DNA of 64,000 nt from Bacillus sp. A301a_S52 (lineage in GTDB: Bacteria; Bacillota; Bacilli; Bacillales; Salisediminibacteriaceae). Below are positions 28,701 through 38,518 of this stretch, in pieces; the first letter of the stretch is position 1; each line of letters begins with the position of its first letter. The notes below the pieces were generated by a model. It searched no databases. It was given only the letters and a program-made list of their open reading frames with translations, and was not told the DNA's origin. Position numbers and translations under genes: made by a program. Location of the stretch: assembly GCA_024701455.1 (NCBI GenBank), contig JABXYP010000001.1, positions 2,112,001 through 2,176,000 on the forward strand, given 5' to 3'.

Positions 28701-29252
28701 ATGATGACAAATCCAGTTCCGGTTATGGATAAAAGAGAATTTTTAAAATGGTTTCTTGAGTCATATCAGCTAAAACGAAGAGAATGTGCTTGGCTTTTAA
28801 ACTTTTTGATGAGTGACGATATCTTGATGGAACGGGTACATTTTGTGGAACAAGCAGAACATTGTCCGAAAGCACTCATGATCTCCGCAAATGACGTGGA
28901 ACATGTTCCATTTGCCTTTCATAAAAACCAACATGTGACGATGGATGCAGAGAAATCCTTTCATGATATTCGTTTAAATCGCAACGAGGACATTTTTATT
29001 CAACTTAATTTTAAAGATAAACAAATGAACCCTTCATACGTGGCAGTGCTGGAAGAAAATCCATATTTACCAGTCAATAATGAAGAAGAAAATTTAAATG
29101 GGGTATTAGCTGAAATCATAATTGAAGAATCCCTAAGAAGATATACTATTAAAAAAATTGAAGAAGAAATTGATGAAGCGTTAGTTATGGGTAATGAATC
29201 TAAATTTTATGAGCTAGCAGCAAAATATACTCAGTTAAAAGCCCTTGAATAA
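28701..29252 (+). CDS. ypiB: YpiB, UPF0302 family with IDEAL domain
   Basis: 183 residues, ATG 28701 (or 28704) after AAAGGGAGGGG. N-terminal UPF0302 domain with FLKWFLESYQLKRRECAWLLNFL, and a C-terminal IDEAL domain: EEIDEALVMGNESKFYELAAKYTQL near residue 155. No membrane segment. The stop codon is inside the downstream terminator hairpin. Known family found next to the qcr operon in bacilli; biochemical role is unclear to me. Confidence 0.93.
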   Translation: MMTNPVPVMDKREFLKWFLESYQLKRRECAWLLNFLMSDDILMERVHFVEQAEHCPKALMISANDVEHVPFAFHKNQHVTMDAEKSFHDIRLNRNEDIFIQLNFKDKQMNPSYVAVLEENPYLPVNNEEENLNGVLAEIIIEESLRRYTIKKIEEEIDEALVMGNESKFYELAAKYTQLKALE

Positions 29253-29262
29253 GGGCTTTTAG
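29237..29262 (+). terminator. terminator overlapping the ypiB stop
   Basis: Perfect stem AAAAGCCCTT/AAGGGCTTTT with a GAAT loop; the ypiB TAA is within it. Confidence 0.8.
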
Positions 29263-29409
29263 TTTGTGGGATGGACATAGATCTTAATGAAGCTGATTTC
29301 CTTATTAACCTTTTCTTAGCTGTTTTCAGGATGTCTATTCTATTGTCAGTCCATCAGTATGATACGTTTCACATGAGCGATTTTCATGATAATACGAGGA
29401 GTGAATGAG

Positions 29410-29889
29410 ATGAAATGGCAAGCAGAAAATTTCCATATGTATGAGCAGGCTAAGGAGTATGTGGATACTGCTTTAATACCACTTGTCCCATTAAAATGGG
29501 GAGAAGAAGAGAAACAAACAATTATAAAAGGAGAATACACGTCTTACTTGGCAGAGTATCTAGAAACTCAGTTTACGGGTAGAGTGTTTTTAATGCCTTC
29601 TTTCACTTATTTAGTAGTTGAACAGGGTGAAGATAAGTTAAAAAGGTTAAAGCAGTGGGATAAGCATCTTGTTGATAATGGATTTAAACATATCATTTAC
29701 ATAACGGCTGATATTACATGGCGTACGGTCGCCTCACAACTACCAGATGAGTTAATATGGATACCTGTGTCTACGGTAGAATCAATGGATAAAACGCAAT
29801 TTCGAGCAACGATAGAGCAGCAGGCAAAAGAGCTAATGCCAATTTTTACGACAAAGTGGCAAGCTGTACCAAAATCTAGAGAGGAATAG
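29410..29889 (+). CDS. ypiF: YpiF (DUF2487)
   Basis: 159 residues from ATG 29410 after CGAGGAG; the upstream in-frame ATG precedes that site. Soluble, starting MKWQAENFHMYEQAKEYVDTALIPLVPL, followed by FLMPSFTYLV and HIIYITADITW. Matches B. subtilis YpiF by position directly before qcrA and by size. Function unknown. Confidence 0.85.
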   Translation: MKWQAENFHMYEQAKEYVDTALIPLVPLKWGEEEKQTIIKGEYTSYLAEYLETQFTGRVFLMPSFTYLVVEQGEDKLKRLKQWDKHLVDNGFKHIIYITADITWRTVASQLPDELIWIPVSTVESMDKTQFRATIEQQAKELMPIFTTKWQAVPKSREE

Positions 29890-29924
29890 GACATTATTCT
29901 TCTAAAATGATTATACGGATTTTA

Positions 29925-29954
29925 TTGACAGAGCCTGTTTTTTTGGGCTATCAT
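29925..29954 (+). promoter_or_regulatory. promoter of qcrABC
   Basis: TTGACA at 29925-29930, 18-base spacer, TATCAT at 29949-29954, about 65 bases before the qcrA start. Confidence 0.65.
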
Positions 29955-30021
29955 AATACTGTCTTAGTATGTTTTTATGTGTGAGTTTGTGTTAAGAACT
30001 GTAAGTGAAGGAGGGAAGGTC

Positions 30022-30531
30022 GTGAGTGACGAGAAAAAACACCGGGTGTCTAGACGTCAATTTTTAACTTATACTTTAACAGGTGTAGGCGGTTTCATGG
30101 CGGCGGGTATGATAAGCCCTATGGTCAGAATGGCGTTGGACCCTGCGTTAGGGGCAACCGGAGAATCAGATTTTGTATCGGTCGGTATTACTGAAGATCA
30201 ACTGACTGATGAGCCTCAGCTCGTGAACTTTCAAGTCGAAGTTGACGATGCGTGGTACCAATCAGAACAAGCCCAAACTGCATGGATTTATAAAGATGGC
30301 GAAGAGATTATTGCGTTATCACCTACCTGTACACATTTAGGCTGTACAGTTAACTGGGATGCCAACGAAAATTATCCGGAGCAGTTTTATTGTCCATGTC
30401 ATGACGGACGATTTGAAAGAGACGGGACAAACATTCCAGGTACGCCACCGACGCGACCGTTGGACATCTATGAAGTGGAAGTCCGTGACGGAGCGATTTA
30501 TCTTGGACAAATCATTCAGCGTAATGCTTAA
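30022..30531 (+). CDS. qcrA: menaquinol-cytochrome c reductase Rieske subunit
   Basis: 169 residues from GTG 30022 after GGAGGGAAGG; the ATG 29977 frame extension has no site. Basic N-terminus SRRQFLTYTLTGVGG suggests twin-arginine-like export with an uncleaved anchor. The 2Fe-2S ligands are in CTHLGC and CPCHDGRF (about residues 100 and 123). Takes electrons from menaquinol in the b6c complex. First gene of qcrABC. Confidence 0.96.
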   Translation: MSDEKKHRVSRRQFLTYTLTGVGGFMAAGMISPMVRMALDPALGATGESDFVSVGITEDQLTDEPQLVNFQVEVDDAWYQSEQAQTAWIYKDGEEIIALSPTCTHLGCTVNWDANENYPEQFYCPCHDGRFERDGTNIPGTPPTRPLDIYEVEVRDGAIYLGQIIQRNA

Positions 30532-30544
30532 GGGGGCGTAAGAA

Positions 30545-31216
30545 ATGCTGCAAAAAATATATGATTGGGTGGACGAGCGTTTAGATATTACACCGATGTG
30601 GCGTGATATTGCTGATCATGAAGTGCCAGAACACGTCAATCCGGCTCATCATTTCTCAGCTTTTGTTTATTGTTTTGGCGGTCTAACTTTTTTCGTTGTC
30701 GTCATTCAAATACTATCCGGCATGTTCTTAACCATGTACTATGTTCCGGATATCATTCATGCGTATGAATCTGTTTACTATCTTCAAAATGAAGTGACTC
30801 ACGGGATGATCGTTCGAGGAATGCATCATTGGGGAGCAAGTCTTGTCATTGTCATGATGTTTCTTCATACATTGAGGGTTTTCTTTACTGGTTCATATAA
30901 AAAACCTCGTGAATTAAACTGGGTCGTTGGTGTCTTACTCTTTTTTGTTATATTAGGACTTGGCTTTACAGGCTACCTACTTCCTTGGGATATGAAAGCT
31001 TATTTTGCTACTGTTGTAGGCTTGGAAATTGCAGAAAGTGCACCGATTATTGGTGGTTTTGCAAGAACATTGTTAGCCGGTGGTGAGATTATCGGGGCGC
31101 AAACATTAACACGATTTTTTGCAATTCACGTATTCTTCCTACCTGGTGCATTATTAGGATTATTGGGGGCCCACTTTTACATGATTCGTAAGCAAGGAAT
31201 TTCTGGACCGCTGTAA
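30545..31216 (+). CDS. qcrB: menaquinol-cytochrome c reductase cytochrome b subunit
   Basis: 223 residues, b6-type short cytochrome b with four membrane segments. Haem-ligand region GMHHWGASLVIVMMFLHTLRVFFTG and FAIHVFFLPGALLGLLGAHF supply paired histidines; GYLLPWDMKAYFATVVG is the quinol-side signature. ATG 30545 after AAGGGGGCG. Second gene of the operon. Confidence 0.97.
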   Translation: MLQKIYDWVDERLDITPMWRDIADHEVPEHVNPAHHFSAFVYCFGGLTFFVVVIQILSGMFLTMYYVPDIIHAYESVYYLQNEVTHGMIVRGMHHWGASLVIVMMFLHTLRVFFTGSYKKPRELNWVVGVLLFFVILGLGFTGYLLPWDMKAYFATVVGLEIAESAPIIGGFARTLLAGGEIIGAQTLTRFFAIHVFFLPGALLGLLGAHFYMIRKQGISGPL

Positions 31217-31248
31217 AAGATGGTTGGAAGTGAAAAGGAGGAAAAGCT

Positions 31249-32070
31249 ATGCATCGCGGGAAAGGGATGAAGTTTGTTGGTGACTCACGTGTCCCAGCAG
31301 AACGGAAACCAAATATACCGAAGGATTATTCAGAATACCCAGGGAAAACAGAGGCCTTCTGGCCGAATTTTTTACTCCGTGAGTGGATGGTTGGTGCTGT
31401 TTTTCTCGTTGGATTTTTAGTTCTTACTGTTGCTCATCCGGCACCTTTGGAACGAATGGCGGATCCTACAGATTCTGGTTACATACCGTTGCCAGACTGG
31501 TATTTTCTGTTTTTATACCAGTTACTAAAGTATGAATTTGCAGCTGGTCAGTACACTGTTATTGGAGCAGTCGTTATTCCAGGAATAGCTTTTGGAGCAT
31601 TACTATTAGCTCCTTGGCTTGATACTAGTAAAGAACGACGGCCGTTAAAACGTCCGGTTGCTAGCAGTTTAATGTTACTGGCAGTGGCTTCAATTATCTT
31701 CCTTACGTGGGAATCTGTTGACGACCATGATTGGGAAGCAGCAGCCCAGCAAGGAGAAATAGTAGAAGACATCGAAATTGATGAATCTGCTGCAGGATAC
31801 GAAATTTATCAATCTCAAGACTCCTGTATTGGTTGCCACGGTGGAGACATGTTAGGTGGTGCTGCAGGGCCAAACATATTTGAGAGTGATTATGAAAAAG
31901 AAGATGTTATGGAGATCATTCAAAATGGTATTGGTGATATGCCTGGAGATCAATTTGACGGGACCGATGAAGAGCTTGAGATCTTAGCCGCCTTTATTGC
32001 TAATGATGGACAGGATCCAGACAATGGAAATGGTGGCAATGACGACGGTGATGAAGCAGGTAATGACTAA
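31249..32070 (+). CDS. qcrC: cytochrome b/c subunit of menaquinol-cytochrome c reductase
   Basis: 273 residues fusing a subunit IV-like domain (three membrane segments, with PLPDWYFLFLYQLLKYE near residue 80) to a C-terminal cytochrome c domain with CIGCHGG (Cys193, Cys196, His197). This fusion is typical of Bacillus. The last 22 residues are nearly all Asp, Gly and Asn (GNGGNDDGDEAGND end), a flexible acidic tail outside the membrane. ATG 31249 after AAGGAGG. Confidence 0.97.
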   Translation: MHRGKGMKFVGDSRVPAERKPNIPKDYSEYPGKTEAFWPNFLLREWMVGAVFLVGFLVLTVAHPAPLERMADPTDSGYIPLPDWYFLFLYQLLKYEFAAGQYTVIGAVVIPGIAFGALLLAPWLDTSKERRPLKRPVASSLMLLAVASIIFLTWESVDDHDWEAAAQQGEIVEDIEIDESAAGYEIYQSQDSCIGCHGGDMLGGAAGPNIFESDYEKEDVMEIIQNGIGDMPGDQFDGTDEELEILAAFIANDGQDPDNGNGGNDDGDEAGND

Positions 32071-32080
32071 TTTCAAAAAA

Positions 32081-32160
32081 GAAAGGAGCGTCCGGTGACG
32101 CACCTTTCATTAGGAGAGAAGGAGCCAAGTGCCACAGTGCATTTACTGGCTCCTTTTTTA
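32081..32160 (+). terminator. double hairpin and terminator after qcrC
   Basis: First hairpin GAAAGG-GCGTC/GACGC-CCTTTC (32081-32108) has no T run. The second, GGAGCCA/TGGCTCC (32121-32127 with 32147-32153), is followed by seven Ts and is a standard terminator. The first may protect the mRNA end. The rest of the gap to ypjA shows no gene. Confidence 0.85.
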
Positions 32161-32335
32161 TCGTCATACTTAAACTGGGGAAATGAGTAAAACGTGTGCC
32201 TGTTATTATTTCAAGTTTTTAGCATCTCTAGTTAATAGATTGACTATCGTTTTTAGTTCAAAATGAAAATCGTTGGTAAAAAGATTAGAAATTGATAGAA
32301 TAAAGAGCATAATGATTGAGAAGGAAGCGATAAAG

Positions 32336-32944
32336 ATGATGATATACTTACATACAATTTTACGTCAACGTTGGTTTATTGCTTTATTACTTATAATAAA
32401 TATAGCCGGAACTATTTATGGATATATGTGGTATGATAATCAGCTTGCAACAACGCCAATTCACTTTATGATATTTGTACCAGATAGTCCGACAGCTAGT
32501 CTGTTTTTTTGCTTTGTATTAGCTGCTTTTTTGTTCGGTAGGAATTTACCGCTGTTTGAAGCACTTGCTGCTGTCACATTGCTCAAATACGGGATTTGGG
32601 CTGTCGTTATGATCTTAGCAGCAGCTGCAGCAGGAACACCAATTGGCATTCTTAATTATATGTTGATCGTGTCTCATTTGGGGATGGCTATACAAGGATT
32701 ACTATATACTCCTTATTACAGGATTAAAGGCTGGCATTTGATTGTCGTGGCTGTTTGGACACTTCACAATGATGTGATTGATTATGTCTATGGGATGCAT
32801 CCGTGGGTTGCGTCATCCATTCAGCCTTATATCCAAGAGATTGGTTACTTTACATTTTGGTTGAGCATTAGTTGTCTCTTAGTTGTATACTGGTTAAATA
32901 ACTTATATAACGACTATACAATTGAAGGGTTTTCAAACAGATAA
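32336..32944 (+). CDS. ypjA: YpjA membrane protein (DUF1405)
   Basis: 202 residues from ATG 32336 (or 32339) after GAAGGAAGC; an upstream frame start is not near a site. About six membrane segments; charged/polar signature WYDNQLATTPIHFMIFVPDSP near residue 30 and YGMHPW near residue 147. Same place as B. subtilis ypjA, after qcrC. Function unknown. Confidence 0.88.
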   Translation: MMIYLHTILRQRWFIALLLIINIAGTIYGYMWYDNQLATTPIHFMIFVPDSPTASLFFCFVLAAFLFGRNLPLFEALAAVTLLKYGIWAVVMILAAAAAGTPIGILNYMLIVSHLGMAIQGLLYTPYYRIKGWHLIVVAVWTLHNDVIDYVYGMHPWVASSIQPYIQEIGYFTFWLSISCLLVVYWLNNLYNDYTIEGFSNR

Positions 32945-33022
32945 CGATATTTCTTCTTCGTTTTCGGTCTACTCTTGTCCTTTTTTTCATAGGATGAACT
33001 ATGATAAAGAGGAGGGACAGGC

Positions 33023-33835
33023 ATGACGATGGATTGGATCAAAAAAATAAGCATACTGTGCGTATTAATAATTCTCTGTCTCGATTTTACTGTCGGAGCA
33101 AGTGAAGATCACAATTGGGTTCAGTTAAATCGGTCAACTGATACGATTTTAAAATATGTTAAAGATTATCATTACGAGGAAGCTTTAGAGCTTCTAGATA
33201 AATTTTCTGATGACTTTCTTCAATTGGATCGTGATGAAAATGACTTAACGATGACTCAATTACAAGTGATCACAGAAACATATGGAGATGCTGTTGAAGC
33301 CGTTAAGAAGACATCATTACCTCACGAAACAAGAGTACAACAAGTATACAAATTACGATTACTTACCGATGTCTTTTCGAATAACCATGAGCCTTTATGG
33401 AAAAATACCGAGCCACAATTTCAAAATGAGCTATCAAAAATGATGGAAACTATATCTACTGATTCATCACCGGAAGAGACGAATATTACGCGCTTAATCG
33501 CTTATTATAAGACCGTTGAACCATCATGGCGAGTGAGTTTGCCTGATTCGCAATTTCAGCGCTTACATTCCCAAGTTGTGTTTTTGAAAAGAATGTCTGA
33601 GGGGGCACCATCAAAAGTAGAATGGGAAAAACATATTACTCTTTTACAGCAATCATTTACTGAGGTATTTGAGGGCAAGAATGTTGAAGAGGATACTGAT
33701 CCTTCACTTTACTGGTTTATCATTACAGTAAGTAGTGCGGTTTTCAGTGCTCTTACTTATGCAGGTTGGAAAAAATATGTAGGTCAAAAGACCCGAAATA
33801 AAAACTCATCTATTCGGAAAAGTGAAAGAGGATAA
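33023..33835 (+). CDS. ypjB: sporulation protein YpjB
   Basis: 270 residues, ATG 33023 after AGAGGAGGGAC. N-terminal hydrophobic signal/anchor (residues 6-25), soluble helical body outside the cell, C-terminal membrane segment near 234-250 and a basic end. This arrangement and position match YpjB of B. subtilis, reported as a sporulation protein. Substrate or partner not evident. Confidence 0.85.
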   Translation: MTMDWIKKISILCVLIILCLDFTVGASEDHNWVQLNRSTDTILKYVKDYHYEEALELLDKFSDDFLQLDRDENDLTMTQLQVITETYGDAVEAVKKTSLPHETRVQQVYKLRLLTDVFSNNHEPLWKNTEPQFQNELSKMMETISTDSSPEETNITRLIAYYKTVEPSWRVSLPDSQFQRLHSQVVFLKRMSEGAPSKVEWEKHITLLQQSFTEVFEGKNVEEDTDPSLYWFIITVSSAVFSALTYAGWKKYVGQKTRNKNSSIRKSERG

Positions 33836-33847
33836 AAGGCAAATTTG

Positions 33848-33876
33848 TTGACAGCTTAATCTCGATTGACTAAGAT
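33848..33876 (+). promoter_or_regulatory. promoter of the metallopeptidase gene
   Basis: TTGACA at 33848-33853, 17-base spacer, TAAGAT at 33871-33876. Confidence 0.65.
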
Positions 33877-33915
33877 GATAATAAATCCACAACTGAGAAA
33901 CAGGAGGAAATAATT

Positions 33916-34605
33916 ATGTTTGGATCTTTAGGCGGATACCTAATATATATTGCCATTTTAATGATTATCCCATTATGGGCCCAGTCCCGAGTTAAAAATA
34001 CGTATCGTAAATATTCGCAAGTAGCCTCATCATCCCGTATGAGTGGTGCCGAAGTTGCAAGGCAAATCTTAAATGATAATGGTTTATATGATGTTAATGT
34101 GGAACCTGTTAAAGGTCAATTAACGGACCACTATGACCCAAGAAAAAAAGTAGTCAGGCTTTCAGAGCATAACTATTACGGTCATTCTGTTGCTGGTGCA
34201 GCAGTTGCTGCCCATGAAGTAGGTCATGCTCTTCAAGATGCAGAGGGGTATAGTTTCTTAAAATTTCGATCTGCTCTAGTCCCGGTTGCAAGTTTCGGAT
34301 CAAATATTTCTATTTTTCTAATATTAGGCGGGATGCTTTTAACAATAACAGAATTGTTCCTCGCGGGGATTGTTCTCATGTCATTCGCTGTATTATTCCA
34401 GCTCGTGACATTACCTGTAGAATTTAATGCGTCAAGCAGAGCGATGGACCAAGTAGTATCTCTTGGTGTTATCCGTAATGATGAAGAGCGAGAAACAAAG
34501 AAAGTGTTGGATGCAGCAGCACTAACTTATGTAGCTGCGGCATTAGTGGCTGTTGCCGAGTTAGTTCGTTTTATTTTAATGTATGTCATGATGAATAGAG
34601 ATTAA
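33916..34605 (+). CDS. zinc metallopeptidase, YugP family
   Basis: 229 residues, ATG 33916 after CAGGAGG. N-terminal membrane segment, then SGAEVARQILNDNGLYDV, and the zinc motif HEVGHALQ near residue 97 (HExxH with Val at position 3), followed by two or three more membrane segments and EFNASSRAMD that holds the likely third ligand. A membrane-bound neutral peptidase of unknown substrate. Not part of the B. subtilis ypj cluster that I remember, so it is an insertion at this place. Confidence 0.88.
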   Translation: MFGSLGGYLIYIAILMIIPLWAQSRVKNTYRKYSQVASSSRMSGAEVARQILNDNGLYDVNVEPVKGQLTDHYDPRKKVVRLSEHNYYGHSVAGAAVAAHEVGHALQDAEGYSFLKFRSALVPVASFGSNISIFLILGGMLLTITELFLAGIVLMSFAVLFQLVTLPVEFNASSRAMDQVVSLGVIRNDEERETKKVLDAAALTYVAAALVAVAELVRFILMYVMMNRD

Positions 34606-34633
34606 CGCGGAATATTATAGGATAAAACAAGGT

Positions 34634-34674
34634 AAAAGCTTCATTGGACTGATGAGTGTCCATGAAGCTTTTTT
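34634..34674 (+). terminator. terminator after metallopeptidase gene
   Basis: AAAAGCTTCAT-GGAC pairs with GTCCATGAAGCTTTT (one bulged base), then Ts. The A run before it lets it work for the opposite strand too. Confidence 0.85.
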
Positions 34675-34782
34675 GTTAAACATGTGAGGGAATAGAGGGC
34701 CATCCTTCAAAACATTTATGATTCTGTTTAAGTGTTGATTACTGTTTGTTTATGAGAATCGATAAAGAGACAAGGAGTCTCT

Positions 34783-35655
34783 CTATGAATCAAAAGGCTT
34801 TTTATTTTCATCAAGAGTAAAACCTTCCCCTAATACGTCTTGCACATCTGTTAATGTTACAAATGCATGAGGGTCAACCTTTGAAATGAGGTTTTTAAGG
34901 CGGACCATTTCATTCCTGCCTACAACACAATATAAGACGTCTCGATCATGTCCCGTAAAAGTACCCCTCCCTTTAAGGATGGTGGCACCTCTGTCCATTT
35001 CACGCATAATGGCTGAAGAGATATCAGAAGCATGGTCTGAAATAATCATGGCAGCTTTTCCTGAATATGCACCCTGCTGCATAAAATCGATGACTTTAGC
35101 AGAGACAAACACAGCGAGTAATGTATACATAGCTTCTCTATAATTTAAATAAAATAAAGACGAAGTAATGACCAACGCATCAAAGATAAACATTGTTCGT
35201 CCCATGCTCCAGCCAAAGTACTTAAAGCCGAGCTTAGCAATGATATCCACACCTCCGGTCGTACCACCGAACCTAAAGACGATACCTAGCCCTGTGCCGA
35301 TAAATACACCTGCAAAAAGGGCAGCGAGTGTCAAGTCATCATCCAATGGAAGGGCAAACCATTTATAACGCTGAAAAAGCCATAAAAACACGGATACGGC
35401 AATAGTACCAATTAACGTGTAAATAAATGCGTTTCTCCCTAACACTTTCCAACCCAAAATAAACAGCGGTATATTCAAAACAATATTTGAGTAAGCGGGG
35501 TCAATATTTAAAACAAAATATAAAATAAGTGTAATACCAGTAAAGCCTCCGTCTGCTAAATTATTTTCCATATTAAAATAAACGAGACCAAAAGACATAA
35601 TCGCTGTACCTAGCAAAATAAAAAAGATATTTTTAAATTGAATTTTTGCAATCAT
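34783..35655 (-). CDS. ypjC: YitT-family membrane protein YpjC
   Basis: 290 residues on the minus strand. Five to six membrane segments (DUF161) in the first 190 residues, with GGFTGITLILYF and GGTTGGVDIIAK, then a soluble DUF2179 domain ending near ALVTLTDVQDVLGEGFTL-like residues. Start ATG after AGGAGGTGCG. Matches B. subtilis YpjC by family and neighbours. Transport function is suspected for the family but unproven. Confidence 0.88.
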   Translation of the reverse strand: MIAKIQFKNIFFILLGTAIMSFGLVYFNMENNLADGGFTGITLILYFVLNIDPAYSNIVLNIPLFILGWKVLGRNAFIYTLIGTIAVSVFLWLFQRYKWFALPLDDDLTLAALFAGVFIGTGLGIVFRFGGTTGGVDIIAKLGFKYFGWSMGRTMFIFDALVITSSLFYLNYREAMYTLLAVFVSAKVIDFMQQGAYSGKAAMIISDHASDISSAIMREMDRGATILKGRGTFTGHDRDVLYCVVGRNEMVRLKNLISKVDPHAFVTLTDVQDVLGEGFTLDENKKPFDS

Positions 35656-35689
35656 ATCGCACCTCCTTATGTTACCATCAATGTGATTT

Positions 35690-35718
35690 ATTATATAAGA
35701 TCAGAGGAATTGGATCAA
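35690..35718 (-). promoter_or_regulatory. promoter of ypjC
   Basis: On the minus strand TTGATC (35718-35713), 17-base spacer, TATAAT (35695-35690). Confidence 0.65.
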
Positions 35719-35805
35719 TTTAATTAAAAATATTTGTCAAAAAGGTTTGTTTTCGCTACGATAAGCGTGGGAGCCTTTAGTGTAATGAAAGGAACGTGGT
35801 TTAAT

Positions 35806-36150
35806 ATGGAGGAAAAATCTATTGCCGACATGCAAAAAGAGGTTGATACTTACATATCGCAATTTAAAGAGGGCTATTTTTCGCCGTTAGCTATGATGGC
35901 GAGACTAACAGAAGAAATGGGAGAATTAGCGAGAGAAATAAATCATTTCTACGGCGAAAAACCGAAAAAACATTCCGAAGAAGAAAAGACGATGGAACAG
36001 GAAATGGGAGATGTGTTATTTGTCATGATTTGCATGGCAAATTCTTTAAACATTGATCTTGAAGAAGCTTTCCGTCTCGTGATGAGTAAATTTCAAAAAA
36101 GGGATAAGGATCGCTGGACAAAAATTGACGAATCGGAGGAAAAGACATGA
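35806..36150 (+). CDS. ypjD: MazG-type nucleotide pyrophosphohydrolase YpjD
   Basis: 114 residues from [10 protein letters not shown] at ATG 35806; upstream in-frame starts lack a site. All-alpha NTP pyrophosphatase fold: [13 protein letters not shown] near residue 36 and [18 protein letters not shown] near residue 65 give the EExxE and ExxD metal ligands. Probably hydrolyses unwanted nucleotides. Overlaps dapB by four bases. Confidence 0.92.
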   Translation: MEEKSIADMQKEVDTYISQFKEGYFSPLAMMARLTEEMGELAREINHFYGEKPKKHSEEEKTMEQEMGDVLFVMICMANSLNIDLEEAFRLVMSKFQKRDKDRWTKIDESEEKT

Positions 36151-36941
36151 TAAATATAGTCATAGCAGGGCCACGTGGAAATATGGGGAAGGAAGCAGTG
36201 AAAATGGTGACAAAAGAACCTGACTTCCGCTTAACGGCTGTCGTTGATCGTAAATATAATGGTTTTCAAATGAAAGACGTAGAAGAAATGGAAGACCTTG
36301 ATGTGCCAGTTTTTGAAGATATGGCTGAATGTTTTCAACACGTGTCATGTGAAGTGCTCATTGACTTAACCAGTCCTGAATCAGGTAAGAAGCATATGCT
36401 CACTGCTTTTGATTATGGCGTTCGGCCTGTAGTAGGAACAACAGGATTTACAGAAGAGGACATTAAAGAACTTTCTCTTATAGCAGAAGAAAAGGAGTTA
36501 GGTGCTATTATTGCCCCTAATTTTGCTATCGGGGCGATCTTATTGATGAAATTTTCTCAGCAGGCAGCTAAGTATCTTTCTGATGTGGAAATAATTGAAC
36601 AGCACCATGATCGAAAATTGGATGCCCCCTCCGGAACAGCTGTTAAAACAGCAGAATTAATTTCTGAAGTAAGAGAATCAAAACAACAAGGTCATCCTGA
36701 TGAAACAGAGCAACTTAAGGGGGCTCGTGGTGCAAATTATGAGGGAATGCGTATACATAGTGTTCGCTTGCCAGGACTTGTAGCACATCAAGAGGTTATT
36801 TTTGGTGGTGAAGGACAATCGCTGAAGCTGCGGCATGATTCTTTTAATAGAGCGTCATTTATGCCGGGAGTTAAACTAGCGTGTGAGACAGTGCTGACAT
36901 TACCGGGACTTGTGTATGGACTAGATCAGATTATTGATTAG
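36147..36941 (+). CDS. dapB: 4-hydroxy-tetrahydrodipicolinate reductase
   Basis: 264 residues, ATG 36147. Makes tetrahydrodipicolinate for lysine, peptidoglycan and dipicolinate. NAD(P)-binding [13 protein letters not shown] at the start, [29 protein letters not shown], and the catalytic [20 protein letters not shown] near residue 155. Ends near repeat copy D, with no separate terminator seen. Confidence 0.97.
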   Translation: MINIVIAGPRGNMGKEAVKMVTKEPDFRLTAVVDRKYNGFQMKDVEEMEDLDVPVFEDMAECFQHVSCEVLIDLTSPESGKKHMLTAFDYGVRPVVGTTGFTEEDIKELSLIAEEKELGAIIAPNFAIGAILLMKFSQQAAKYLSDVEIIEQHHDRKLDAPSGTAVKTAELISEVRESKQQGHPDETEQLKGARGANYEGMRIHSVRLPGLVAHQEVIFGGEGQSLKLRHDSFNRASFMPGVKLACETVLTLPGLVYGLDQIID

Positions 36942-36955
36942 TCGTCACGCACATA

Positions 36956-37093
36956 TATCACAGATAACCGCCCGGAAACCTTTCTGGATCAAAAATAGAG
37001 AGGAGAGGTAACGGCCGGTAATATCCTGATTCACTCAACTTTCAATCCTTCGGAGAAGAGGGAAAACTCCCACGGATTGAAAGTTCGCTTTAT
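36956..37093 (+). repeat. intergenic repeat copy D
   Basis: TATCACAGATAACCGCCCGG start, AAACCTTTCTGG, AGAGAGGAGAGGTAACGG, TAATATCCTGATTC, end GATTGAAAGTTCGCTTTAT. A perfect 12-bp stem AACTTTCAATCC/GGATTGAAAGTT at 37037-37048 and 37074-37085 holds an inner GGAG/CTCC pair. It starts 15 bases after the dapB stop. Confidence 0.88.
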
Positions 37094-37397
37094 GGCCTAA
37101 TCTCTAAATAATCTTTCAACCTCTAAAAGTCATATTTGCATAAAATAGAGTCGATTTCATAATAATGTTTTTAAAGCAATAACACGAATAATGTGTAATA
37201 AATTTCATTATAATATGCGAATGATAAAAAGTGACCGAAATGTAAGACGTTGAATCTTGAAGAATTAGGCTGAAGATCGACTTTGCTAGGGTTTACTGCT
37301 CAAAAGCTAGCTGAAGGAGCGTCCGTCTGAAGTGTAAGTCATATTCATTCGATATAAAAAGTTGATATAATCCTTATAGATAATGGAGGGTGCTTTT
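37094..37397 (+). promoter_or_regulatory. mgsA upstream region with extended -10
   Basis: About 300 AT-rich bases without a gene. TGATATAAT at 37363-37371 is a perfect extended -10, 27 bases before the mgsA ATG. No -35 of note. Confidence 0.5.
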
Positions 37398-37817
37398 ATG
37401 AATATAGCGTTCATTGCTCACGATAAAAAGAAAGATGATATGGTGCGCTTTACGATGGCTTATGAAAAAGTATTAGAAAGTCACGAGCTATTTTCCACGG
37501 GGACGACAGGCAAACGAATCATGGCAGAAACATCATTAAAGATTCACCGATTCAAATCAGGACCATTAGGTGGAGATCAGCAAGTGGGTGCTCTTATTGC
37601 AGATAATAAGATGGATTTAGTTGTATTTTTTAAAGACCCTCTCACAGCACAGCCGCATGAGCCTGATATTACAGCACTTATAAGGCTGTGTGACGTGTAT
37701 ACTATTCCTTTAGCTACTAATATGGCGACTGCGGAAATACTATTGTCAGGCTTACAACGCGGTGAATTCAAATGGCGAGAAATAATTAAAGAGGAAGAGC
37801 GATATGACGAGCTTTAA
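37398..37817 (+). CDS. mgsA: methylglyoxal synthase
   Basis: 139 residues from [12 protein letters not shown] at ATG 37398, seven bases after TGGAGGG. Converts dihydroxyacetone phosphate to methylglyoxal and phosphate. [24 protein letters not shown] and [15 protein letters not shown] contain the phosphate-binding and catalytic Asp/His residues. Its stop lies 14 bases inside bshB1. The bacillithiol genes that follow may help detoxify methylglyoxal (known link of thiols, inferred here). Confidence 0.97.
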   Translation: MNIAFIAHDKKKDDMVRFTMAYEKVLESHELFSTGTTGKRIMAETSLKIHRFKSGPLGGDQQVGALIADNKMDLVVFFKDPLTAQPHEPDITALIRLCDVYTIPLATNMATAEILLSGLQRGEFKWREIIKEEERYDEL

Positions 37818-38514
37818 ATACGATATCATGGCTGTCGGTGCTCATCCAGATGATGTGGAAATTGGAATGGGAGGCACTATAGCGAAATATACACGTCTAG
37901 GTAAAAAAGTAGTCATCGTTAATTTAACTGAAGCCGAACTATCTTCAAATGGCACAGTTGAAATTAGGCAAAAAGAAGCTGAAAATGCGTGTGAACAACT
38001 AGGGGTACAGACACGTGTTCAACTTCAATTTCCTGATAGAGGCCTTTTAGAATCTCGCCAGCAGGCGACAGAGAAGCTAGTGGCATTAATAAGGAAATAT
38101 AGGCCGAGACTTGTGTTTGCCCCATTCCATAAAGATCGTCACCCTGATCATGGGCATTGTGGGGATATATGCCGAGAAGCTGTATTCTCTGCTACTATAA
38201 AAAACTATTTACCACTCGAATCTAGTAAACGTTTTTACGTTCAAGCTTTATACTACTATCAAATTAACGGAAGTTCACAACCAGATTTTCTTATCGATAT
38301 TAGTGATGATAAAGAAACGAAATACAAGGCATTAGCATGCTTTAAAAGTCAATTCCATCAAGAGACTAACTCACTCAAAACACCTTTGAATTCTGGATAT
38401 ATAGAAATATTGCAAGCAAGAGAAAAACTATTAGGTGCTGAAGCAGGTACTTCTGCAGCAGAAGGTTTTTTTTGTGAAAAGCCACCACTTATACACGATC
38501 TGTTAGGAGACTAA
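37804..38514 (+). CDS. bshB1: bacillithiol biosynthesis deacetylase BshB1
   Basis: 236 residues. Zinc deacetylase of the LmbE/PIG-L family: [19 protein letters not shown] near residue 10 and [18 protein letters not shown] near residue 101. Removes acetyl from GlcNAc-malate, second step of bacillithiol synthesis. Between mgsA and bshA in an overlapping operon, as in B. subtilis (ypjG). Confidence 0.95.
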   Translation: MTSFKYDIMAVGAHPDDVEIGMGGTIAKYTRLGKKVVIVNLTEAELSSNGTVEIRQKEAENACEQLGVQTRVQLQFPDRGLLESRQQATEKLVALIRKYRPRLVFAPFHKDRHPDHGHCGDICREAVFSATIKNYLPLESSKRFYVQALYYYQINGSSQPDFLIDISDDKETKYKALACFKSQFHQETNSLKTPLNSGYIEILQAREKLLGAEAGTSAAEGFFCEKPPLIHDLLGD

Positions 38515-38518
38515 TAAA